Origin: JBFJVD01 sp041624375
GTDB taxonomy: Bacteria > Chloroflexota > Anaerolineae > Anaerolineales > E44-bin32
Reading direction: 5' to 3'
DNA length: 9,887 nucleotides
Assembly: GCA_041624375.1 (NCBI GenBank)
Contig: JBFJVD010000104.1
Location: 1 to 9,887 of the forward strand
Each line of letters opens with the position of its first letter. Positions within the stretch are counted from its first letter, which is position 1. The notes under the pieces were generated by a model. That model saw only the letters and a list, made by a program, of their open reading frames with translations. It searched no databases and was not told where the DNA came from. This document shows positions 1 to 6,225 of this stretch, in pieces. The translations under genes and the position numbers were made by a program.

Positions 1-1334
1 ATGAGATCCTGCGCCGCCAGGGGCGTGCTCGAAACGCGGTGTTCCCGGGCCCAGCTGTGCAGGCTTCTTGGCCAGCTCCAAAGTGCAGCCGGATCTTCCG
101 GGTAGTGTGAGGCCCGCGCGCCGATCAGATTGAGCTCGACATCACCCAACACCGTCATCCATTCGCCCCAGCGGGCCATATCCGGCGGTCGAGAGAAGGT
201 AGCCAATGGAGAGAAGAAGACCGGCTTATCTGGTGGGAAGTGGACCTTCATCGCTCGCAGGAATTCTAGGCTCCCCGTGTCGTTGAAAACCAGCCAGATT
301 GGCAGCAGCCCTCCCGCGAGGGCCGCGGAGGGATCGTACTGGGTGAACATTTCCACAACTGTCCCCAGCGGTTCAATGCCGCTCCGCTGATAGCGACGAC
401 GATGCGCCTCAAAGGCCAGCCGCGAGACATCCGTCGGCTCCGTAAAACGCAGCCGCGAGAAATGGTACCCTTCGGTTTTCGCGAATCCTTCAAGGGCCGT
501 ATCCAGGCCCGGCTCGCTGCCCCACTCCGATTCGGGCAGCCAGGAGGGTACCCGGTCCTCCAGCGCCCAACCACCGCGGTGGGTTGAGCGCTTGGCTGCC
601 AGGTAGGTATCCAGCCGAGGGCTCCCCTGACGAAATTCTTCCGCAGAGATATCCCCCCACCCGCCGATCTGCACCCGATAGCGCTGCTCAAGCTCGTACT
701 GCTCCCATTGGGCGAGGCAGTCGAGGTAGAGGATCGATCCCCCGGGCCGCAGCCGCCCCCGCAGGAAACGCCGATAGGCCTCTGGCAAGCCAAGCAGCTT
801 GAGGCGGACATGGGTCACTTGCCGCGTCAGCCAACCATCGTGCACCGGGTCGAAGTGACTGAGAACTAGAACTCCAGGATTGTTGTCGCGGATCGTAATG
901 GCAAGGCCACGTGCCCGCCGAACGTGCGCCGCCACCGAATCATCCTCGCTGCCCCCGGCGAATGAAAGGATAAAGCCCTGGGGCAGGAAAGGAGCCGCCA
1001 GGACGGCGCCGAGATGCGCCGCCGCGCCACCAAGCGGGGGGCCGATGAGGATCGCCTCGAACGGGCCAGGGGTGCGCGCATAGTCGGCCAGCCGTGCCGC
1101 AGCCAGCGCGGACGCATCCACCCTTCCAGCCAAGGCTGGATCGATTGCCGACCGGCGGATCTGCCCCGCGATCACCCGGCCTCTGAGCGCAGCCGGGAGA
1201 GCTGCCAGCAGGGAAAGCCCGGCTTTCTCCCACCACCGGAACCGGAAGGGGTCGAAGGGCTCTCCGGCCAACGCCGCCGCGACGGCGCGGGTCAGGATGG
1301 GCGAGGCGCTTTCGGGGGATTCCAGCAAGCTCAC
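1..1334 (-). CDS. Uncharacterised protein, C-terminus beyond left edge
   Basis: An open frame of 444 codons runs from a GTG at 1334 to the window edge without a stop, so the protein is longer than what is seen. I do not recognise the family. Residues 91-125 (starting PFEAILIGPPLGG) look like a strand, a glycine-rich loop and a helix. Residues 191-206 (LRGRLRPGGSILYLDC) resemble the post-III region of class I methyltransferases. A Rossmann-like fold is therefore possible, but no SAM-binding signature is clear. The rest is rich in Trp, Arg and Glu, with no obvious signal peptide. The MFS gene upstream stops 18 nt before this start and in the same frame, so the stop at 1353-1355 rules out any longer N-terminus. 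A GGCGAG stretch abuts the GTG. A TTG at 1328 is an alternative start. The frame has no internal stop and its codon use matches its neighbours, so I am confident it is coding. Its function is unknown. Confidence 0.8.
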   Translation of the reverse strand, partial: MSLLESPESASPILTRAVAAALAGEPFDPFRFRWWEKAGLSLLAALPAALRGRVIAGQIRRSAIDPALAGRVDASALAAARLADYARTPGPFEAILIGPPLGGAAAHLGAVLAAPFLPQGFILSFAGGSEDDSVAAHVRRARGLAITIRDNNPGVLVLSHFDPVHDGWLTRQVTHVRLKLLGLPEAYRRFLRGRLRPGGSILYLDCLAQWEQYELEQRYRVQIGGWGDISAEEFRQGSPRLDTYLAAKRSTHRGGWALEDRVPSWLPESEWGSEPGLDTALEGFAKTEGYHFSRLRFTEPTDVSRLAFEAHRRRYQRSGIEPLGTVVEMFTQYDPSAALAGGLLPIWLVFNDTGSLEFLRAMKVHFPPDKPVFFSPLATFSRPPDMARWGEWMTVLGDVELNLIGARASHYPEDPAALWSWPRSLHSWAREHRVSSTPLAAQDL

Positions 1335-1352
1335 CTCGCCGGGCGGATCGCC

Positions 1353-2669
1353 TCAGCTGCCCGGCGCGGCCGGAGTCGGCGAGGGCTGCAAGCGTTCAGC
1401 GCTTGCCCGTTCACCCAGCTGCTGGCGCAGCACCTGCATGTCTCGAGGAACGAAGTAGGCTGCACCGGCGAGCAGGAGTGAGCCAAGCACCCAGGCGCCG
1501 ACAGAGATCTGCAAAATGGCATCTCCCAGCGAGGCACGCACGGCGATCACCCCAGCCAGCAGCGGCGCGGCAGCCGCCCCGCCATTCTCAATGAAGTACT
1601 GCACGGAAAGCGCTGTGCTGCGCACCTCGGGGAGTGTGATGTCGTAGACAGTTGAGATAACGTTGGGGGAGGCAAAGGGGATAAACAGCGCCGTCAGGCT
1701 CAGCAAGGCCAGAAACTGGCCCTGGTTCTCGATCGGCACATTCAGAGTCAGCGTCAGGAGAACGGCGCCGACCAGGACCGAGACCATGGCCACCAACAGA
1801 CGTCCGCGCGCCAGTCGCTTGAAGAACAGATCGCCGACCAGACCGCCCACGAAGTAGCCACTGGCCAGGATCAGCACGGCGATCGCCATGGTGATGAGAA
1901 CGCTCTGCTGGCTGTAGCCTCGCTCAGTCTCAAGATAACGGAAGAACCAGAAGGTGATCACGTTCCAGGGAAAGACACCCACAAAACCCTGGCCAAACAG
2001 AAAGAGGAGGCTGGGCTTGCGGAAGAGGCCAAGCGCCGCCTGCCGATTGAACCGGTAGACCCCAACCTGCTCCAGCTCGGCCAGCTCCGGCTCCGACTGG
2101 CCGCGCGGTGCATCGCGGACGCCGAGGAAGATGACCACCGCCAGCAGGACACCAAGGGTACCCGTGATGTAGAACACCCCTCGCCAGCCGACCACGCCGC
2201 TCAAGACCGTCGCCAGGATGAGGCCCGCCATATAGCCAAGGGGCTGTGATAGCTGGAGCAAGCCATAAACCTTGCCGCGCATCTCCGGCCCGAAGTAGTC
2301 GGCGACGAGGCTGTATAGGCCGGGGTAGCTTGAGTCGTCGATGCCCGTGGAGGCTCGGGTCAACAGAAATGTTCGAAAGGAAGGCGCGATCGCGCTCAGC
2401 CAGGTCGTCGAGCCCCAGATCAGCGAAGCGAGGGCGAGCAGCCTCGGCCGCGTGTAGCGATCGTAAAGATATCCCCAGAGGGGATACATCACCGCCCCGA
2501 CCACCAGCGCGCTGGTGAAGACGGCCCCCATCTGGACCTCATTAATCCCGAAGGTGTCCATAATGGGCGTTGTGAGTGGGGCGATTAGAAGCTTGTCGGA
2601 TTGGTGCAGGAGCATAAAGAAGAAGAAGACGGCGACAACGAACCAGCGGTAGGAGGATCTCGCTCTCAT
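1353..2669 (-). CDS. MFS transporter, spinster-like
   Basis: This is a 438-residue integral membrane protein of the major facilitator superfamily, the usual length for 12 transmembrane helices. It should move a small solute across the cytoplasmic membrane by secondary transport. The first helix (residues 8-30) ends in an Asp-Lys pair (HQSDKLL), where spinster-like members usually have Asp-Arg. The MFS motif A loop between helices 2 and 3 is seen at 66-74 (GYLYDRYTR). A second conserved stretch follows in helix 4 and the next loop (DDSSYPGLYSLVADYF, then EMRGKVYG). The central cytoplasmic loop is charged (DAPRGQSEPELAELEQ). The C-terminus is a short Ser/Pro/Ala tail. The ATG at 2669 is preceded by GGGAGGT with a 4-nt spacer, so the start is secure. 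It lies 19 nt after mogA and 18 nt before the next gene, consistent with one transcript. The substrate cannot be told from sequence. A drug, lipid or organic-anion exporter are all possible. Confidence 0.92.
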   Translation of the reverse strand: MRARSSYRWFVVAVFFFFMLLHQSDKLLIAPLTTPIMDTFGINEVQMGAVFTSALVVGAVMYPLWGYLYDRYTRPRLLALASLIWGSTTWLSAIAPSFRTFLLTRASTGIDDSSYPGLYSLVADYFGPEMRGKVYGLLQLSQPLGYMAGLILATVLSGVVGWRGVFYITGTLGVLLAVVIFLGVRDAPRGQSEPELAELEQVGVYRFNRQAALGLFRKPSLLFLFGQGFVGVFPWNVITFWFFRYLETERGYSQQSVLITMAIAVLILASGYFVGGLVGDLFFKRLARGRLLVAMVSVLVGAVLLTLTLNVPIENQGQFLALLSLTALFIPFASPNVISTVYDITLPEVRSTALSVQYFIENGGAAAAPLLAGVIAVRASLGDAILQISVGAWVLGSLLLAGAAYFVPRDMQVLRQQLGERASAERLQPSPTPAAPGS

Positions 2670-2688
2670 CCCGACCTCCCTTGTGATC

Positions 2689-3204
2689 TCATGCCTTCAC
2701 ACTCTTGCGCGGTGGGTGATGGCCGGAGTCTGAGTCCGTGTCATCCCTCAGGAGGCGGACGGCGTGGGATAACGCTGGGAGGATCACAGACAGGTTCTCG
2801 ATGGCCCCTTTGGGGCTCCCAGGCAGGTTTACGATCAGGACCTGGCCGCGCATAGCAGCCACGCTCCGTGAGAGCATGGCATGCGGCGTTACATGAAGGC
2901 TCGCGGCTCGCATCGCCTCGGCGAGCCCCGGTGCAATCCGGTCGGCGACCGCCAATGTGGCCTCCGGTGTACGGTCCCGCGGCGCCATGCCTGTGCCGCC
3001 GGTGGTTAGGATCAGATCGAGCTCGCCCGAATCCGCCCATTCGGTCAGGGTGGCTTCTATCTCAGGTTGATTATCGGGAAGCACGCGGGTGCGGACGACC
3101 TGCCAGCCTTCCTGCTCGACCCGCTGTCTGACTGCCGGACCCGAAAGGTCCTCCCTTTCCCCCACGGCGGCCCGGTCGGAGAGGGTGAGCACGCCGACCC
3201 TCAT
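2689..3204 (-). CDS. mogA: MogA, molybdopterin adenylyltransferase
   Basis: A 171-residue cytoplasmic enzyme of the MogA/MoaB family. MogA adenylates molybdopterin with ATP and so prepares it for molybdate insertion in molybdenum cofactor synthesis. Visible signatures are the N-terminal strand with SDRA (9-12), the EDLSGP segment (18-23), the active-site loop TTGGTGMAPRDRTPEAT (67-83) with Asp76, and NLPGSPKGA (126-134). The RDRTPEAT sequence and the R..SLH..P.A.LSR pattern (99-113) match MogA better than MoaB, which usually has a different loop after GGTG. The last 18 residues are polar and probably disordered. I placed the start at ATG 3204, which overlaps the TGA of the acetyltransferase gene as ATGA and begins directly with the first core strand. 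The 14 residues upstream in the same frame overlap that gene and match nothing. No other cofactor gene is in view, so the rest of the pathway must lie elsewhere. Confidence 0.9.
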   Translation of the reverse strand: MRVGVLTLSDRAAVGEREDLSGPAVRQRVEQEGWQVVRTRVLPDNQPEIEATLTEWADSGELDLILTTGGTGMAPRDRTPEATLAVADRIAPGLAEAMRAASLHVTPHAMLSRSVAAMRGQVLIVNLPGSPKGAIENLSVILPALSHAVRLLRDDTDSDSGHHPPRKSVKA

Positions 3205-3638
3205 TCGATATGCTTCCCCATGACATGCAGGTCCATGATCTCCCAACCTTCATCCTGGTAGAAAGCGAGCGCGTCCGGGTTGTCGCGGGTGAGAAGCAAA
3301 TAGCATTTCCGGCAACCGAGTGCGCCCAATCGCTTCTCGAGTTCCCGCATCAGGGCTCGGCCGATGCCCTGCCGGCGCATGGGCTGCTCCACGGCGAGGT
3401 GATACACCAGCCCACGCCGTCCGTCAAAACCGCCGATCACCGTTCCGACCAGACGTGCCTCCCACTGCGCAACGAGAAAGAGCTCGGGGTCGCGGGCAAG
3501 CTTCTTGCTGAGTTCCGTGGGCGAATCCGAGGCAGAAAGCTGAACACCGGGACCCGCATGTTCCCAGAGGGCCCGCACCGCGAGGTAATCCTTCGCCGGT
3601 TCGAACGTGCGGATCAGCAGGTTTTCAGGCTGGCGCAT
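3201..3638 (-). CDS. GNAT acetyltransferase, YpeA-like
   Basis: A 145-residue GCN5-related N-acetyltransferase, expected to transfer acetyl from acetyl-CoA to an amine. The acetyl-CoA pyrophosphate-binding motif A is at 88-97 (RRQGIGRALM). The preceding strand is FDGRRGLVYHLAVEQP. Motif B includes DNPDALAFYQDEGWE (119-133), with Tyr127 where many GNATs place the general acid. The strand pattern VGTVIGGFDGRRG followed by a C-terminal single domain is like E. coli YpeA, a GNAT of about 140 residues, and the length fits. I chose ATG 3638. A further in-frame ATG at 3680 would add MHDLRKRRSSSSSG, which is low in complexity and encoded by a strong hairpin, so it is probably untranslated leader. The TGA overlaps the ATG of mogA, so translational coupling is likely. 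The substrate, protein or small molecule, is unknown. Confidence 0.88.
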   Translation of the reverse strand: MRQPENLLIRTFEPAKDYLAVRALWEHAGPGVQLSASDSPTELSKKLARDPELFLVAQWEARLVGTVIGGFDGRRGLVYHLAVEQPMRRQGIGRALMRELEKRLGALGCRKCYLLLTRDNPDALAFYQDEGWEIMDLHVMGKHIE

Positions 3639-3648
3639 CCCCGAAGAT

Positions 3649-3681
3649 GATGACGACCTGCGCTTCCGCAGGTCGTGCATC
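3649..3681 (-). promoter_or_regulatory. Strong hairpin before the GNAT gene
   Basis: A perfect 10-bp inverted repeat (3653-3662 ACGACCTGCG with 3667-3676 CGCAGGTCGT) encloses a 4-nt loop. It is lengthened by four more pairs (3649-3652 GATG with 3678-3681 CATC) across a single bulged base at 3677. It lies between the stop of the PHP/AlbA_2 gene (3739) and the preferred ATG of the acetyltransferase gene (3638), 10 nt from that ATG. On the minus strand the following bases (CATCATCTTC) are only partly T-rich, so it is not a classical intrinsic terminator. It could be a weak terminator, an RNA-processing or 3'-protecting element, or a structure that limits translation of the downstream gene. The structure is directly visible. 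The role is inferred. Confidence 0.6.
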
Positions 3682-3738
3682 GTTCATTCTTCCCGACTGA
3701 TGGGAGATCGGCCAAGCATAGGCCGGGTATCGGCTACG

Positions 3739-5451
3739 CTACTCGTCACCGTTGACCATCCGCTTCCAGTCGCCGTGGATGCCGTCCTCGGTGACACCAT
3801 AATAGAACCGGATTCCATCCGGTGTGCGCTGCGCGAAGTCATATCGCTTGCGCTTTCCCCGCCGCTGCTCTTTGAGCAGCCCCAGATCACCCGACCATTG
3901 GATCGAGGAGCGCTGCTTGTCTGCCGGCAGCTGTTTGTATTCGGTGATGGCATAATGCCAGAGTCGGCGGGCCGATTTCTGCGTGACGTTCTTGACGACA
4001 TTTCCATTGCGCAGGTCCCGCAGCGTGTAGTACTGGGTCCCGTCCCGCTCTTCCACATCGACGACTTCGACCCCGGTCTTGGGCGGCCGGACTCGCTCGT
4101 CCTCTTCGGCGTCGGCGTCGGCGACGACTGGCTCCGGCTCGGCAACATGCCCTCGCCGGACAAGCTGGACAATCTCATCGCGCACCGCCAGTCCGGTATC
4201 CATTTCATCCCGCACGTAGACCTTGTTGTCATCGACGGCGTATGGAGGGTCCTCACCGTGCGGCACCAGGATGCGCAGCACGGTCTTTCCGCGGCTCTCT
4301 TGTGATTCGAAATCCACGGAAAGCGGTGGACTGATCCGCTTCGAGATCTCCTCTTTGAGACGCCGGGTGGCATCCTTGGGGCTGTTGATGCCCGACGGAG
4401 GCTTGCTTGCATCGGCGTTCACGCCGATGAAGAGCGTTCCCCCATTGGTATTGGCGAAGGCGCAGACATCGGCGATGATCGCATAGAGCCGCCCCCCGCG
4501 AACGGTCATGCTTTCGTGGAAGTCCTGCACGATGCTGGGACCTTCCTCGCGGGCCTGCTGCACAAAATCTGAGGCTTCCTCGGAGCTGGGCCAGTGAGGG
4601 CGCGTGCGGGCAAAGTCATTGCTCGTGAACAGCTCCTTCAGGGCCTCGAAGGAGACTTCGGCCAGGAGGACTTCCGTAGTCCGATCCCCCACGCCGAGGT
4701 TCTTCCTGTTGCTGGGATCCAGTGCCAGTCGGTGTGCGTCCGAACCCTGGATGCAGTGCATGCGCCGTGGATACTCGGGTTTGGTTCCATTGAAGAAACC
4801 AGCGGTCGAATGCCGCCCCTTCTTTCCCAGGTCGGTCACTTCGAGGGCGTGCAAATGAGGATCCTGGGTATAGGCGATTTTCGTCTGTCCCCCGAAGGGG
4901 AACCCGCGCATGGCAACGCCGTTGCTGGAGTTGGCATGTGCGGCGATCGCAAGTCCGCCGGCGGCATCGATCGCGGCGTAGGCGGTCAGCACATCACTGG
5001 AAGCGCCGACCGTTTGCGAGCCCTTGTCCAAATCTTCGGAAGGAATTTGGAGATCGAGCAGGATATGTTCGATCTCGCGAACGGACGTTGCTGGGGAGAA
5101 GATCCCGAGGATATGGAAGCCGAACGTCGCCGTAAATTCAAATCCTGGCAGGACGAGGATCTTCTCAAACAACCGCCGGTATTCGGCAAGTCGGTGACCC
5201 TCCTCGCCCGTGAGACGGTCGAGCCCTTCGAGCAGCTCCAGCTGCCCGACTTCCTCACGCATCTTGCGGTAGCCGGCCACGGTGTTGTGATCCGTGAACG
5301 CGATGATATTCAGCCCGCGCGCCTCCGCACGGCGCAAAATGTCGAGGTGGGTAATATTCGGTTCCTGATAGTCGCTGGATGCCGGCGTATGCAGATGCAG
5401 GTCCATTGAGTACCATTGCCGGCCTGAATTCCTGTTGCTTCTTCGTGCCAC
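3739..5451 (-). CDS. PHP phosphoesterase fused to AlbA_2 domain
   Basis: A 570-residue soluble protein with three parts. Residues 14-290 form a PHP (polymerase and histidinol phosphatase) metal-dependent phosphoesterase domain, with motif I DLHLHT (17-22), FTDHN (52-56), GFEF (103-106), AAHAN (170-174) and GSDAH (236-240). All the usual metal ligands appear present. Residues 300-435 match an AlbA_2 (Schlafen-type, formerly AAA_4) nucleic-acid-associated domain: CAFANTNGGTLFIGV (330-344), then PPYAVDDNKVYVRDEMDTG (402-420) and RDEIVQLVRR. The usual Glu-Phe-Lys ahead of the first strand is not evident. After an acidic linker (438-453, partly encoded by GTCGGC repeats) comes a basic C-terminal domain (470-570) ending in RFYYGVTEDGIHGDW, which I cannot name. 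The GTG start sits 16 nt after the response regulator stop. AGGAG overlaps that stop and AAGGAA abuts the GTG. ATG 5406 would leave only two residues before DLHLHT. A nuclease or phosphatase acting on nucleic acid is inferred, not shown. Confidence 0.88.
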   Translation of the reverse strand: MARRSNRNSGRQWYSMDLHLHTPASSDYQEPNITHLDILRRAEARGLNIIAFTDHNTVAGYRKMREEVGQLELLEGLDRLTGEEGHRLAEYRRLFEKILVLPGFEFTATFGFHILGIFSPATSVREIEHILLDLQIPSEDLDKGSQTVGASSDVLTAYAAIDAAGGLAIAAHANSSNGVAMRGFPFGGQTKIAYTQDPHLHALEVTDLGKKGRHSTAGFFNGTKPEYPRRMHCIQGSDAHRLALDPSNRKNLGVGDRTTEVLLAEVSFEALKELFTSNDFARTRPHWPSSEEASDFVQQAREEGPSIVQDFHESMTVRGGRLYAIIADVCAFANTNGGTLFIGVNADASKPPSGINSPKDATRRLKEEISKRISPPLSVDFESQESRGKTVLRILVPHGEDPPYAVDDNKVYVRDEMDTGLAVRDEIVQLVRRGHVAEPEPVVADADAEEDERVRPPKTGVEVVDVEERDGTQYYTLRDLRNGNVVKNVTQKSARRLWHYAITEYKQLPADKQRSSIQWSGDLGLLKEQRRGKRKRYDFAQRTPDGIRFYYGVTEDGIHGDWKRMVNGDE

Positions 5452-5467
5452 TTCCTTGTGAGGTCTC

Positions 5468-5854
5468 CTATTCGTTCGCCGGTGGACGCTCGTCGCCGTC
5501 CCCGGAGAGATTTCTGCGAATCATTTCTGTCAGCTGCTCGGGCGCGTACGGCTTGAGGAGGAAGTCGTTGGCCTGGGCCGCCTTGCACTGCTCTGAAAAG
5601 TCCATGCCCGACGACATGATGACCGGAAGCTTATCAGCCGGCCAGTCGGCGCGGATCTTTCCCAAGATCTCAAGGCCGTCAGCGTCGGACAGGAATACGT
5701 CCATGAGGACAAGATCAGGGGGGTCGGAGCGGAGCTGTGACCAAACCTCGTCCGCGCCTCCTGCCTGCTTCACCTGATAGCCATCCATCTCGAGCAGGGT
5801 CGAAAGGAGCGATGTCATCGTCTGATCGTCATCAACAATCAGGATGGATTGCAT
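5468..5854 (-). CDS. Single-domain response regulator (CheY-like)
   Basis: A 128-residue receiver domain with no output domain. The acidic pocket is Asp8-Asp9-Asp10 (LIVDDD), the phospho-acceptor is Asp52 (VLMDVFLSDADG), the switch Ser is Ser81 or Ser82 (VIMSSG), and the conserved Lys is Lys101 (LLKPY). All residues needed for phosphotransfer are therefore present. After the last helix there is only a short acidic and polar tail (GDGDERPPANE), so it acts by protein contact or as a phosphorelay intermediate. No histidine kinase is in the window. The stop overlaps the AGGAG preceding the PHP/AlbA_2 gene, 16 nt ahead of its start, which suggests co-transcription. The ATG at 5854 has only a weak ribosome site (AGGGC). 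A frame starting upstream overlaps its first 16 nt (see the gap entry). Family assignment is secure. The partner is unknown. Confidence 0.93.
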   Translation of the reverse strand: MQSILIVDDDQTMTSLLSTLLEMDGYQVKQAGGADEVWSQLRSDPPDLVLMDVFLSDADGLEILGKIRADWPADKLPVIMSSGMDFSEQCKAAQANDFLLKPYAPEQLTEMIRRNLSGDGDERPPANE

Positions 5855-6225
5855 GCTGGCTTGCCCTGCGTGATGAGGTGGGTGAGTTTCATGAACACGA
5901 TGGTGACGTCGGCAATCTCGTCCTCGAGGACTCTATGGAATCGGCCTGCAGCCGCCCTGGTTGTGAGTGGCGCGCCCAGACCGTACCTCTCTGAGCGCCC
6001 GCAATTGTCCTGCCAAAGCAGTGGACGGAACTCAACCGTCGGACCGAAGACCGATGCCCAAAGGCCGACGAGGCACCGCTCCTCGCTGGCCAGCGAGACA
6101 CGCGTAGTCCGCCTCCCGGCCAAAGCTCGAAGCCGAGCCCTTGGGCAAGTCCCTGTGGATTGTGAGCATTTTATCATAGGAGCATTGGACGCGAGGAACA
6201 GGCCGGCCGAGTACTGCCTGTGTGC
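5855..6225. other. Gene-free stretch, probable leader of regulator unit
   Basis: These 371 nt lie between the stop of the metallo-hydrolase gene and the start of the response regulator gene. No RNA gene was recognised. On the minus strand an AT-rich island at 6168-6178 (TATGATAAAAT) could be a -10 box, but no good -35 box is found 16-18 nt upstream. If used, it would give a leader of about 310 nt. A perfect 16-bp palindrome sits at 6082-6097. A minus-strand open frame of 112 codons (6177 to 5839) covers most of the gap and overlaps the regulator start by 16 nt. Its last third (EDEIADVTIVFMKLTHL) reads like protein, but the first part does not resemble a known family and there is no ribosome site. 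I do not call it a gene. No convincing terminator follows the hydrolase stop. Confidence 0.5.
6082..6097. promoter_or_regulatory. Perfect 16-bp palindrome, possible operator
   Basis: CTCGCTGGCCAGCGAG is identical to its reverse complement and has no spacer. It lies about 230 nt upstream of the response regulator start, within the gene-free stretch. A dimeric regulator could bind such a site, and it could also form a cruciform-like hairpin. A perfect palindrome of this length is expected by chance less than once in a 10-kb window and is rarer still within a 371-nt gap. No protein is known to bind it, so the regulatory role is inference. Confidence 0.35.

Noticed and set aside
3205..3246. 14-residue N-terminal extension of MogA
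   Set aside because: It overlaps the acetyltransferase gene, while the ATG at 3204 forms an ATGA junction and starts directly at the conserved first strand.
4107..4123. Short tandem GTCGGC repeat
   Set aside because: It encodes alternating Ala-Asp in the acidic linker of the PHP/AlbA_2 protein, with too few copies to be a separate repeat element.
3607..5409. Long plus-strand frames of 232 and 271 codons (3607-4305 and 4594-5409)
   Set aside because: They run antisense to the PHP/AlbA_2 gene, whose motifs are unambiguous, and their translations show no domain pattern. Such shadows are common in GC-rich DNA.
6181..6225. Possible terminator after the metallo-hydrolase gene
   Set aside because: Only a 5-bp CAGGC/GCCTG stem with a long loop and an 8-bp GGCCGGCC palindrome are present, without a T-run, so termination here is not supported.
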